NCBI GenBank assembly: GCA_963844395.1
Contig: CAWJNX010000001.1
Location: forward strand, 186,001 to 250,000
Length of the DNA: 64,000 nt
Direction: 5' to 3'
Origin: VRUE01 sp963844395
GTDB taxonomy: Bacteria > Actinomycetota > Thermoleophilia > Solirubrobacterales > 70-9
The notes under the pieces are model-generated. The model was not told where the DNA came from. It was given only the letters and a program-made list of their open reading frames with translations, and made no database searches. The first letter of the stretch is position 1. Every line of letters starts with the position of its first letter. Of the stretch, positions 9,737-17,557 are shown piece after piece. A program made the position numbers and the translations under genes.

Positions 9737-10863
9737 CTAGATGCCCTCGGGTACCCGCAGGAGGGTGCGGGAGTAGACACCGAGCAGGGGAACAGGAGAC
9801 GTACCCGTGCGCCTCGAGGTCGGCGAGGGCCGCGGCGGCGTCGCCGCCCGCGAGAGTCCAGCTCGGCGGCGACCGAGTCGCAGGTCTCGGCGCCACCCTC
9901 GACTGCGCCGAGGACGGCGACCGATAGCGGCGCCAGCGGCGGGCCGGTGCGATCTATCCGTCGCGCGCCCGGTCCGAGCATCGCGTCAAGAACGTCCTGG
10001 GCGTCGCGCACCAGGCAGGCGCCGCCGGCAAGCAGGTTGTTGGGGCCCGCCGAGAGCCTCGAGCCGACCGGGCCGGGAACCGCGCCGAGGTCGCGGCCAA
10101 GGTCGGCGGCGAGATCGACCGTGATCAGCGAACCCGAGCGCTCCGCCGCCTCGACGACGACCGTCATCCCCGCCAGCGCCGCCATGATTCGGTTGCGCGC
10201 CGGGAAGGTCCAGCGCCAGGCACCGGTGCGGGGCGGCAGCTCCGAGAGGACAAGCCCCGATTCGCCAATTCGCCGCCAGAGCGAGCGGTGTGCGGCCGGA
10301 TAAGCGATGTCGACGCCGCAGCCGAGGACCGCAACCGTGCGCCCGCCATCCAGGGCGCCGCGGTGGGCGCAGGAGTCGATGCCGAAGGCCAGGCCGCTGA
10401 TCACCAACAGGCCGGCGGCGGCCAGTTCACGGCCGAGGCCGCGGGCGACCTCGCGTCCGTAAGAGGTGGCGCGCCGCGAGCCGACTACCGTCACCGCCGC
10501 CGGCGGCTCCAGGCCCACCAGCAGCGCCGGATCACCCCGTCCGAACAACGCCCAGGGAGCATCGCCGGCGTCGCGGAGCCCTGCCGGGTAGAGCGCGTCG
10601 TGGCGGCAGCAGGCCCAACACCCGGCCGCGTCGAGGTCATGCTGGAGACGGCGCTCCGGCACCGCCTCGACCTGGGCGAGAACCTGGGCGGCGACGATCG
10701 GCGCGGCCACCTCGGCCAAGTCGATGCTGGAGAGACGCAGTAGTTCCGGCGAGCGTGAGCCCGGAGCCCCCGTAGCGATCTTCTCGATGTAGGGGGCGAG
10801 GTGGGCGAGCAGCCGGGCGCGCCGCAGGCATTCCGGACAGGCGCGTGGTGCGGAGTTAGCCAT
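9737..10863 (-). CDS. dprA: DNA processing protein DprA (frameshifted near 3' end)
   Basis: DprA/Smf binds single-stranded DNA and loads RecA, as in natural transformation. The Rossmann-like core shows VGSRRATSYGREVARGLG, SGLAFGIDSCAHRGAL, AVLGCGVDIAYP and a Ser-rich block with FPARNRIMAALA and EAAERSGSLITVDLA. The N-terminus has a CxxC (CPEC) and a Cys cluster (CWACCRHD), possibly a zinc site; the C-terminus is a short winged-helix. As written, the frame reads on into thiD with no stop. One extra base near 9858 and one in a C run near 9793 must be removed, after which the protein ends ...RVPEGI at 9737 (374 residues). The start overlaps the comM stop by 8 bases; comM is also a competence gene. 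Confidence 0.85.
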
Positions 10864-12356
10864 GTTCCCGCCTTCTCAGTTGAAGCGCCTGGGCCATCTG
10901 CTCGCGCTCGATCGCATCCGACCCGGCCAGGTCGGCCACCGTGCGGGCCAGGCGCAGTACCCGGTCGTGGGCGCGTCCGCTGAGGCGGCGGCGGGAGTAG
11001 GACTCGGCCAGCAGGGCCGCGGCGCCGTCTTTGAGCACGCATTCGCGAGCCTCGCTCGGGCTCATCTCAGCGTTGCCGCGGCCCGGCCCGAGGCGGCGCT
11101 CCTGCACCTCTCGGGCCGCTGCGACCCGTTCGCGGACGGCCGCCGACGGCTCGCCCGGCGGGCCGGCGATGTCCTCTGCGCCGGGCTGGCGGATTGCGGC
11201 AAGGATGTCGATGCGATCGGCCAGCGCGCCGCTGAGTCGCCCCTGATAGCGGCGCACGTCAAGCGGCGAGCAGTCGCAGTCCGGATCGGTCTCTCCCCGC
11301 CCGCAAGGGCACGGGATTCGCCGCGGCGACGAGCATGAATCGACAGGGCAGTAACCGGCTGGCGCCGCCCGCCCGCGAGATCGAGACCCAACCGGTCTCG
11401 AGCGGCGCCCGCAACGCCTCGAGTGTGTCGCGGCGGAACTCGCAGAGCTCGTCGAGGAAGAGGACGCCGCGGTGGGCCAGCGTGGCCTCGCCGGGGCCCG
11501 GCGGGTTGCCGCCACCGACCAGGCCGGCCGGGCTGACCGTGTGGTGGGGAGCGCGGAAGGGACGGCCACCGGTCTGGGCGCCGTCGAGCCGGCCGCAGGC
11601 GCTGGCGATTCGTGCCACGTCCAGCGCCTCGGGCATGGTAAGGGCCGGCAGGATCGAGGGAAGCCGGCTCGCCGCAAGCGACTTTCCCGCCCCCGGCGGT
11701 CCGATCATCAGCAGGCTGTGACCCCCCGCGGCGGCTATTTCCAGCGCGTGGCGGAGGTGCGGCTGGCCGCGCAGGTCGGCGAGGTCCGGCCCGCCCTCCT
11801 CGGGCGCCAGTGGCAGCGGCATAGGCTCGGGTCGCTCCGGAGCCCGATCTCCCGCGGCCAGGGCGATGACCTGGGTGAGGCTCTCCAGCGGGATCACGTC
11901 GATCCCGTCTACCAGCGCGGCCTCGGGGCCGTTCTCGGCCGGCACCACGATGGCCTCCGCCCCGCGCTCGCATGCCGCCTCGGCGATCGCGAGCACCCCG
12001 CTGACCGGTCGGACCGAGCCATCGAGCGCCAGCTCGCCGACCATCGCCAGGCGCGGCAGCGCCTCCCAGCTCAGCTGACCGGAGGCGACGAGCAGCGCGA
12101 CGGCGATCGGCAGGTCAAGTCCCGGCCCCACCTTGCGCAGACTGGCCGGTGCCAGGTTGGCGACGATCCGTCGCAGCGGGAAATCGAAGCCGCAGTTGGC
12201 GAGCGCCGCCCGGACCCGCTCCCGCGCCTCCCGGACGGCGGCATCGGGGAGGCCGACGACCGAGAAGGCGGGAAGCCCCCGGTGCACGTCGACCTCGACC
12301 CGGACGGGCCGAGCCGCGATGCCGTCAAGCGTGAATGTCCGCGCCGTTGCGAGCAT
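10856..12356 (-). CDS. comM: YifB/ComM-family Mg-chelatase-like AAA+ ATPase (one frameshift)
   Basis: ComM is a hexameric helicase that promotes branch migration during recombination of incoming DNA. Domains in order: N-terminal ribosomal-S5-like Lon fold (FSVVGLPDAAVREARERVRAAL), Mg-chelatase AAA+ core with Walker A GPPGAGKSLAA and Walker B LFLDE, then a C-terminal domain with a cysteine cluster (CPCGRGETDPDCDC) and RAHDRVLRLARTVADLAG. The frame breaks near 11307, where a C run appears one base too long (AATCCCGTG). Removing it joins two frames into a continuous protein of about 500 residues. The long frame starts at 12371, but ATG at 12356 (MLATARTF) matches the family start better. It heads the comM-dprA-thiD-ilvD run. 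Confidence 0.88.
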
Positions 12357-12467
12357 GGCGCAGACCCTCACTGGTCGCGGCGCGCGAGTGGCGCGCTAGA
12401 TGGAAATTGTCTGGACCAACTTTGTGACCGAAGGCAGACGCGCCCCGGATGGCCTAGCTTCGCCGCC
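12357..12467. promoter_or_regulatory. divergent promoter region comM / yraN
   Basis: About 110 bases lie between the outward starts of comM and yraN. On the plus strand TAGCTT (12455-12460) ends 7 bases before the yraN GTG and fits a -10 box for a leaderless transcript. No ribosome-binding site precedes the GTG. An AT-richer patch at 12403-12427 may contribute a -35 region or the minus-strand promoter, but no clear hexamer could be assigned. Confidence 0.4.
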
Positions 12468-12842
12468 GTGACAGAGCAACGACAGCGGCTGGGCCAACGA
12501 GCCGAGGACCTTGTCGCGGCGCGGCTGATCGACGCCGGCTGGGAGATCGTCGAGCGCAACGCCCGTACCCGCTACGGCGAGCTGGACATCGTCGCCCTCG
12601 ACGGCCAGTCCCTTGTCTTCATCGAGGTGAAGGCGGGCCGCGACGGCTCCCAGTTCGGCCCCGAGCGCCCGATCCTCTCGATCGACTTTCGCAAGCAGCG
12701 ACGCATCCGCCGCCTCGCCACCGCCTGGGTGACGGAGCGCCGCGACCTACCGCGCTACGAAGAGATTCGATTCGACGCCGTCGGGATCACCTTCGACGGC
12801 AACCAGGTAGCTGATTTCGAGTATTTACAAGGTGCCTTCTGA
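12468..12842 (+). CDS. UPF0102/YraN family endonuclease-like protein
   Basis: A 124-residue YraN protein. The family has a restriction-endonuclease-like fold; the expected residues are visible: E in RAEDLVAARL, then RNARTRYGELDIVALD and FIEVKAG, which make the E...GElD...vEVK metal-binding set. Its biochemical role is still debated, although it often sits near comM, dprA and rnhB, as here, which suggests a link to DNA uptake or recombination. GTG at 12468 is chosen because the protein then begins at the conserved QRLGQRAED helix. It has no Shine-Dalgarno and an apparent -10 box 7 bases upstream, so it is probably leaderless. It converges on rnhB. Confidence 0.85.
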   Translation: MTEQRQRLGQRAEDLVAARLIDAGWEIVERNARTRYGELDIVALDGQSLVFIEVKAGRDGSQFGPERPILSIDFRKQRRIRRLATAWVTERRDLPRYEEIRFDAVGITFDGNQVADFEYLQGAF

Positions 12843-12846
12843 CGGT

Positions 12847-12931
12847 GCCTGACCAAGCAGATCAAGGACGCAGGGAGCGTGGCGTGCTCTGGACGGGAGC
12901 GACCGAGGACGCCGATATGCGCCGGTCAGGC
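12847..12931. terminator. two-tier hairpin between convergent yraN and rnhB
   Basis: Outer arms GCCTGACC (12847-12854) and GGTCAGGC (12924-12931) are perfectly complementary. Inside, GGCGTGCTC (12881-12889) pairs with GAGGACGCC (12905-12913) with one mismatch. It sits at the shared 3' ends of yraN and rnhB; the right arm overlaps the last codons of rnhB. There is no U-tract. A bidirectional terminator or 3'-end stabiliser is likely by position. Confidence 0.45.
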
Positions 12932-13702
12932 CAGCTCTAGCTGCGAGTAAGCCACCGAGTCGAATGAGCGCCGGTGCAGGGGCGAGATCCCGATCCGCTC
13001 GATCGCGGCGCGGTGCTCGGGGGTCGAGTAGCCGACGTGCTCGTCGAAGCCCCAGCCAGGATGTGTACTTGCCGCGCCGTGCATGTAGCGGTCGCGGCTG
13101 ACCTTGGCGACGACCGAGGCGGCGGCGATCGCGGCGCTTGTGCCGTCGCCTTCGATCACGGCGCGGTGCGGCACGGCGCATTTGCGCAGGGCGAAGCCGT
13201 CGACCAGGCAGATCGTCTCCTCGCTCGGCGCCAGCCGCTCCAGGGCGCACGCCAGCGCTTCCAGGTTGGTTACGTGCAGGCCACGGTCGTCGATTCCCCG
13301 CACGCAGCGCACCGTGACGCTGACCCGGGTCGCCGCCCGCAGCACCGCCGGGTAGAGCTCCTCACGGCGCTCGGGCTTCATCTGCTTGGAGTCGTGCAAG
13401 CCGGCCAGGGCGCGGCGGTCGGCGCGCGAGAGCGTCTCGTAGTCGATCAACACCGCAGCGGCAACCAGCGGCCCCGCCAAGCAGCCGCGCCCAGCCTCAT
13501 CGGCGCCGGCGACGAGGTGGCTGCCGAGGCCCCGGTCGAAGGCGAACAGCCGACGCGAGCGCGCCAACCGGCGCCGGTGCGCTTTGGTCGGGCTCTTAGA
13601 AGATGCCGATGCGATCGGGCGGCCAGTAGGTGGCGAAGGCCTTGCCGATGATCCAGTCACGAGGGACAGGTCCCCAGAAACGGCTGTCTTGGCTTCCCCC
13701 AC
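12926..13702 (-). CDS. rnhB: ribonuclease HII
   Basis: RNase HII removes misincorporated ribonucleotides and RNA primers from DNA. The hallmark GADEAGRGCLAGP holds the first catalytic Asp-Glu pair; later motifs include LHDSKQM, a DG in LVDGFALRK, and KVSRDRYM with a following acidic region. The C-terminal GYSTPEH is typical. The frame is open up to ATG 13702, which would overlap lepB by 107 bases and add about 45 unconserved residues. A TTG at 13567 (MARSRRLFAFDR...) gives a family-length protein and is the more plausible start, though its ribosome-binding site is weak. I keep the long coordinate but regard the first 45 residues as doubtful. Confidence 0.87.
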   Translation of the reverse strand: MGEAKTAVSGDLSLVTGSSARPSPPTGRPIASASSKSPTKAHRRRLARSRRLFAFDRGLGSHLVAGADEAGRGCLAGPLVAAAVLIDYETLSRADRRALAGLHDSKQMKPERREELYPAVLRAATRVSVTVRCVRGIDDRGLHVTNLEALACALERLAPSEETICLVDGFALRKCAVPHRAVIEGDGTSAAIAAASVVAKVSRDRYMHGAASTHPGWGFDEHVGYSTPEHRAAIERIGISPLHRRSFDSVAYSQLELA

Positions 13703-14159
13703 GGTTATCGCCCATCATGAACCAATGGTCGGGCGGGATGACGATCGGTTTCGGCAAATTGCAGGCGCCGCCGATGCCACAGGGGTTCGTGTACGGCTCG
13801 TCCATCTTCGCCACACCGTTGACGACCGGGTGGCCGTTGAGAATGCTCAGCTTGTCGCCGGGGCCAGCGACGATCCGCTTGATGAAGTTCTGATCAGAAC
13901 GACCCTCGGTCGGGCGCGGGCAGGCCTGCCGGGCTGAATGCTGCGCACCGCATTCGGTGCCGCGATCGGCTCCTGCCGGCGGATGGAAGACGACAATGTC
14001 GCCGATCCCGGGGTCGCCGAGGTGGTATTGGAAGCGGTTGACAAGGACCCGCTGCCCGACGTCGAGCGTGGGCTCCATCGATTCGGAAGGGATCTGGTAC
14101 GGCTTGATCAACCAAGCCTGGATCGCCAGGGCCAACCCCAGCGCCAACGCCACGATCAC
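13596..14159 (-). CDS. lepB: signal peptidase I
   Basis: A membrane serine-lysine peptidase that removes signal peptides from exported proteins. The N-terminal helix (residues 2-17) anchors it. Catalytic Ser lies in PSESMEPT (near residue 26) and Lys in FIKRIVAGPGD. Later boxes GDNRGGSQDSRFWGPVP and WPPDRIG complete the family. GTG 14159 gives 187 residues. Codons upstream stay open to the end of rplS and read as a basic cytoplasmic tail (IPKPESRAGGFVEL), typical of actinobacterial LepB. The only candidate start there is a CTG near 14217 that follows a GAGG, so a non-standard start cannot be excluded. Two cysteines (CGAQH and CPRP) flank an inserted loop. Confidence 0.88.
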   Translation of the reverse strand: MIVALALGLALAIQAWLIKPYQIPSESMEPTLDVGQRVLVNRFQYHLGDPGIGDIVVFHPPAGADRGTECGAQHSARQACPRPTEGRSDQNFIKRIVAGPGDKLSILNGHPVVNGVAKMDEPYTNPCGIGGACNLPKPIVIPPDHWFMMGDNRGGSQDSRFWGPVPRDWIIGKAFATYWPPDRIGIF

Positions 14160-14212
14160 GACGAGCTCGACGAACCCGCCGGCTCGACTTTCCGGCTTGG
14201 GAATTCGCGGCG

Positions 14213-14860
14213 TCAGTCTTTACCCTCGCCAGAGTCCTCAGCAGCAGCCTCGGACTCCCCCTCTGCCTCCGGCTCAGCAGCTTTCTCCTCCGCTGCGGGC
14301 TCCTCCGCAGGGGTAGCGTCCTGAGCCTCCTCAGACGTCTCATCCGCGGGTGGCGTGGAGGTGGGCTCCTCGCCCGCAGCTTGCGAGGACGAGGAGTCCT
14401 CCTCCACGACAGGACCCGCGGGCGGTGCGGCCTCGTCCTGGGGAGTCTCGGCCTCCGACGCCTCGGGCTCAGGCTCTGGAGGAACCGGCGCCGAGATCAG
14501 CTCGTCGTCGATCCCCCAGCGCCGCTCAGCAACCCGAGCGGCCTTCCCAATCCGACCGCGCAAGTAATAGAGCTTGGCCCGCCGCACGGCGCCGCGCGCC
14601 GCGATCTCCAGTTTCTCGATCTTCGGCGAGTGCAGCGGGAAGGTCCGCTCGACGCCGACGCCGAACGACTGCTTGCGCACCGTGAAGGTCTCCCGCGCAC
14701 CGGAGCCCTGGCGGCGCAGGACGATGCCCTCGAAGACCTGGGTGCGGCGCCGGGTGCCCTCGACCACCTGGAAGTGGACGCGCACACGATCGCCCGGCGT
14801 GAAGGACGGAAGCCCTTGCCGTTGCTGGCGACGCTCGATGCTGTCGATTACGCTGCTCAT
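14213..14860 (-). CDS. rplS: 50S ribosomal protein L19 with long acidic C-terminal extension
   Basis: L19 sits at the 30S-50S interface. Residues 1-115 are canonical: PSFTPGDRVRVHFQV, QVFEGIVLRRQG, FTVRKQSFGVGVERTFPLHSP, then KLYYLRGRIGKAARV. After about residue 125 comes roughly 90 residues of low-complexity Glu/Ala/Pro/Ser sequence that ends GEGKD, so the protein is 215 residues against a usual 110-120. The frame extends upstream to 15109 into trmD, but ATG 14860 gives the family N-terminus (MSSVIDSIERRQQRQ). The sequence around it is free of apparent frameshifts, so the tail is likely real. A hairpin and T6 run sit just upstream, between trmD and this gene. Confidence 0.93.
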   Translation of the reverse strand: MSSVIDSIERRQQRQGLPSFTPGDRVRVHFQVVEGTRRRTQVFEGIVLRRQGSGARETFTVRKQSFGVGVERTFPLHSPKIEKLEIAARGAVRRAKLYYLRGRIGKAARVAERRWGIDDELISAPVPPEPEPEASEAETPQDEAAPPAGPVVEEDSSSSQAAGEEPTSTPPADETSEEAQDATPAEEPAAEEKAAEPEAEGESEAAAEDSGEGKD

Positions 14861-14867
14861 TGGCGAG

Positions 14868-14910
14868 AAAAAACCGCCGGAGCCGGGGTTCGGCCACCGC
14901 GCGGTGGCGG
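14868..14910 (-). promoter_or_regulatory. hairpin plus T6 run in the trmD-rplS gap (possible attenuator)
   Basis: On the minus strand GGCGG ... CCGCC arms (14906-14910 with 14874-14878) are followed by six T (14873-14868), the layout of an intrinsic terminator, ending 7 bases before the rplS ATG. A perfect 14-base palindrome, CCACCGCGCGGTGG at 14894-14907, competes for part of the same stem. This could partly terminate trmD transcription or switch rplS expression. No protein-binding mimicry was tested. Confidence 0.4.
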
Positions 14911-14918
14911 AATCGTAC

Positions 14919-15596
14919 CTACTTGCCGTCCCGTTCGAGCTGTTCGGCTCGCGCCTGACTCTGCTCGGCGCGCCAGCGACGGACGCGATCATGATCGCCG
15001 GAGACCAGCACCTCGGGGACTCCCCAGCCCCGGTAGGTAGCGGGCCGCGTGTAATGCGGGTACTCCGGAGCGCCCTCCAGGGTCGGACTGAACGACTCCT
15101 CGACAGCACTCTGCTCGTGCCCCAGAGCCCCCGGCAACTTCCGCATCACCACATCGGCCAAGACCATCGCCGGCAACTCCCCCCCGGCCAAGACATACCT
15201 CCCAATCGAAACCTCGTCATCGGCCAGATGCTCATGAACCCGCTCGTCAAACCCCTCGTACCGCCCACAGAGCAACGCCACATGAGGCTCAGCGGTCAGC
15301 TCGTCGGCCAACTCGTCGTCGAGTAGCCGCCCCGTAGGCGAAAGCAGCACAATTCGCGGCTTCTCCCCGTTGCGGTAGGCGTTCTGGAGCGCCGCATCGA
15401 CCACATCCACCCTCAGCACCATCCCCGCACCGCCCCCGTAGGGCGCATCGTCAACCTGCCCAGCACCCAACGGAGTCGTATCGCGATAGTTGAACAACCG
15501 CAGCTCATTCCCCTCCGCCAGCGCATTCTGAACCGACCGCTGCGACTGAAACCAGTCAAACGCCTCAGGGAAAAGGGAAAAGATGTCGAGCTTCAT
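14919..15596 (-). CDS. trmD: tRNA (guanine-N1)-methyltransferase
   Basis: TrmD makes m1G37 next to the anticodon and prevents +1 frameshifting. The 225-residue protein has the trefoil-knot SPOUT motifs: MKLDIFSLFPEAF at the start, DDAPYGGGAGMVLR, LCGRYEGFDERV and SIGRYVLAGGELPAM, then a C-terminal DNA/RNA-contact helix with RPATYRGWGVPEVL. Length is slightly short of the usual 230-270 but complete. It follows khpA by only 20 bases; the rimM gene that normally lies between them is absent. A hairpin with a T-run separates it from rplS. Confidence 0.95.
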   Translation of the reverse strand: MKLDIFSLFPEAFDWFQSQRSVQNALAEGNELRLFNYRDTTPLGAGQVDDAPYGGGAGMVLRVDVVDAALQNAYRNGEKPRIVLLSPTGRLLDDELADELTAEPHVALLCGRYEGFDERVHEHLADDEVSIGRYVLAGGELPAMVLADVVMRKLPGALGHEQSAVEESFSPTLEGAPEYPHYTRPATYRGWGVPEVLVSGDHDRVRRWRAEQSQARAEQLERDGK

Positions 15597-15616
15597 GAGC
15601 GGACCCCGCCCACCGC

Positions 15617-15847
15617 TCAGTCCAAAATGTCGACTACGACCCGCCGGTCCAGGCGCACGGCAGCAGCCTTGGCAACGGTCCGGATAGCGTTGGCCACCCG
15701 GCCGCCTTTGCCGATAACCCGCCCCAAATCGTCCTCGGCCACGCTGATCTCGTAGACCAGCGCGCCATCCTCTTCGAGCTCCTCGACGACAACCGCCGAC
15801 GGATCCTCGACCAGCGCCCTGACGAGGAACTCGAGTAGCTCCGTCAT
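15617..15847 (-). CDS. khpA: KH-domain RNA-binding protein KhpA
   Basis: A 76-residue single KH-domain protein (YlqC/KhpA) that binds structured RNA, usually with KhpB, and lies in the rpsP-trmD operon of many Gram-positive bacteria. The RNA-binding loop is VIGKGGRVANAIRTV; the preceding DDLGR and following RRVVVDILD complete the fold. The start, GTG/ATG at 15847, lies 9 bases after the rpsP stop, so the two are co-transcribed. Confidence 0.9.
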   Translation of the reverse strand: MTELLEFLVRALVEDPSAVVVEELEEDGALVYEISVAEDDLGRVIGKGGRVANAIRTVAKAAAVRLDRRVVVDILD

Positions 15848-15856
15848 TCAGGATCT

Positions 15857-16111
15857 TTAGCTGCCGGAGGCGGCGATGCCCTTGGCGCGCAGCAGTCCGG
15901 CGACCGTCTCCGAGGGCTGGGCGCCGTGCTCGAGCCAGTGGCGGGCGCGCTCCTCGTCGAGCTCGATCGTCGAGGGCTCCGTCTGCGGGTTGTACTGGCC
16001 GATCGTCTCGATCGTCCGCCCATCGCGCGGGGAGCGTTTGTCGGCGACGACGATCCGCCAGATCGGGTTCTTCTTCGAACCGACGCGCCTGAGTCTGATT
16101 CTCACAGCCAT
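15857..16111 (-). CDS. rpsP: 30S ribosomal protein S16
   Basis: An 84-residue S16, which helps assemble the 5' and central domains of the 30S subunit. The N-terminus MAVRIRLRRVGSKKNPIWRI and the following VADKRSPRDGR, ETIGQYNP and ARHWLEHGAQPSETV are textbook S16. It lies 13 bases downstream of ffh and 9 upstream of khpA on the same strand. Confidence 0.96.
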   Translation of the reverse strand: MAVRIRLRRVGSKKNPIWRIVVADKRSPRDGRTIETIGQYNPQTEPSTIELDEERARHWLEHGAQPSETVAGLLRAKGIAASGS

Positions 16112-16124
16112 GAGCGGCGAGAGG

Positions 16125-17489
16125 TTAACGCCTGCGCATCTTCGGGCGCGGAGCGCCCCCCGCCATTTGAGCCATCTGCTGCGGGTCGGGCATCTTGCCG
16201 GAGACCATCTGGCGCATCAGCTTGCGCATCTGATCGAACTGCTTGATCAGCTGGTTGACCTGCTGGACTTTCGTTCCCGAGCCGGTCGCGATCCGTTTGC
16301 GCCGCGAGCCGTTGATGATCGCCGGGTTGGCCCGCTCCAGCGGCGTCATCGAGAGGATGATCGCCTCGACCCGGTCCAGCTCGCCCTCGTCGACGTCGGC
16401 GCCCTTCAGCTGCTTCATCGCACCCATCCCGGGGATCATCCCGATCAGGCCGCTGAGCGGTCCCATTTTGCGCACCTGCCGCATCTGCTGCAGGAAGTCC
16501 TCGAGCGTGAAGCGGTCGCTTTCGAGTTTCTTCTGCAGGTCCTCGGCCTGACTCTCGTCGACCTGCTGCTCGGCTTTCTCGATCAGGCTGAGGACGTCGC
16601 CCATGCCGAGAATGCGCGAGGCCATCCGGTCGGGATGGAAGCGCTCAAAGGCCTCCAGTTTCTCGCCGGTCGAGGCGAAGAGGATTGGCTTGCCGGTCAC
16701 CGCCTTGACCGAAAGCGCGGCGCCACCGCGCGCGTCACCGTCGAGCTTGGTCATCACGACGCCGTCGAACTCGGCCGCCTCGGCGAACGATTCGGCGACC
16801 CCGACCGCGTCCTGGCCGGTCATCGCATCGACGACGAGCAGCACGTCATGGGGCTTGGTTCGCTTGCGGATCTTCGTCAGCTCGGCCATCAGGTCCTCGT
16901 CGACGTGGAGGCGGCCGGCGGTGTCGACGATCAGCGCGTCGCGATTCTCCTCGCGGGCGCGGTCGAGCGCCCAGGCGGCGATCTCGACCGGGTCGGACTC
17001 GGTCCCCTGCTCGTAAACGTGGGCGCCGGCGCGCTTGCCGACGGTGACCAGCTGCTCGACTGCGGCGGGGCGATAGACGTCGCAGGCGGCGAGGGCGACG
17101 TCTTTGCCCGACTCGCCGAGATGGCGGGCGAGCTTCGCACAGGCGGTCGTCTTGCCGGAGCCCTGCAGGCCGGCCATCAGGATCACGGTCGGACCGTTGG
17201 AGGCGAAGGCGAGGTCGCGCCCCGCGCCGCCCATCAGCCCGGTCAACTCCTCATTGACGATCTTCACCACCTGCTGGCCGGGATCGAGGCTCTCCAGCAC
17301 CTCGGAGCCGAGGCAGCGCTCCTTCAGCGTCGCGGTGAACGATTTGACCACCTTGAAGTTGACGTCCGCCTCGAGCAGGGCGAGGCGGATCTCGCGCATC
17401 GCCGCGTCGACGTCGCCCTCACCAAGTTTGCCGCGCGAGCGGACGTCGGAGAGGGTCGCCTGGAGCCGGTCTGAGAGCTGGTCGAACAC
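16125..17489 (-). CDS. ffh: signal recognition particle protein Ffh
   Basis: The SRP GTPase that binds signal sequences of nascent membrane proteins. The NG domain carries the P-loop GLQGSGKTT, DTAGRLH and TKLDGDARGG with AGTGEK-like closing motif FASTGEK. The C-terminal M domain has methionine-rich helices (QMRQVRKMG, MIPGMGAMKQL) and an SRP-RNA-binding segment RRKRIATGSG. The 454 residues are a full length. It starts with GTG at 17489; a TAAGCT element about 9 bases upstream may be a -10 box, so internal initiation is possible. The 68-base gap to ftsY holds a small 5-bp hairpin (GGTCG/CGACC). Confidence 0.95.
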   Translation of the reverse strand: MFDQLSDRLQATLSDVRSRGKLGEGDVDAAMREIRLALLEADVNFKVVKSFTATLKERCLGSEVLESLDPGQQVVKIVNEELTGLMGGAGRDLAFASNGPTVILMAGLQGSGKTTACAKLARHLGESGKDVALAACDVYRPAAVEQLVTVGKRAGAHVYEQGTESDPVEIAAWALDRAREENRDALIVDTAGRLHVDEDLMAELTKIRKRTKPHDVLLVVDAMTGQDAVGVAESFAEAAEFDGVVMTKLDGDARGGAALSVKAVTGKPILFASTGEKLEAFERFHPDRMASRILGMGDVLSLIEKAEQQVDESQAEDLQKKLESDRFTLEDFLQQMRQVRKMGPLSGLIGMIPGMGAMKQLKGADVDEGELDRVEAIILSMTPLERANPAIINGSRRKRIATGSGTKVQQVNQLIKQFDQMRKLMRQMVSGKMPDPQQMAQMAGGAPRPKMRRR

Positions 17490-17557
17490 CCGCAGCGGAG
17501 CTTAGGGCAGTGAGTTCGCGGTTATGGTCGCTATCCGACCTTAAGCTCGAACGAGCC

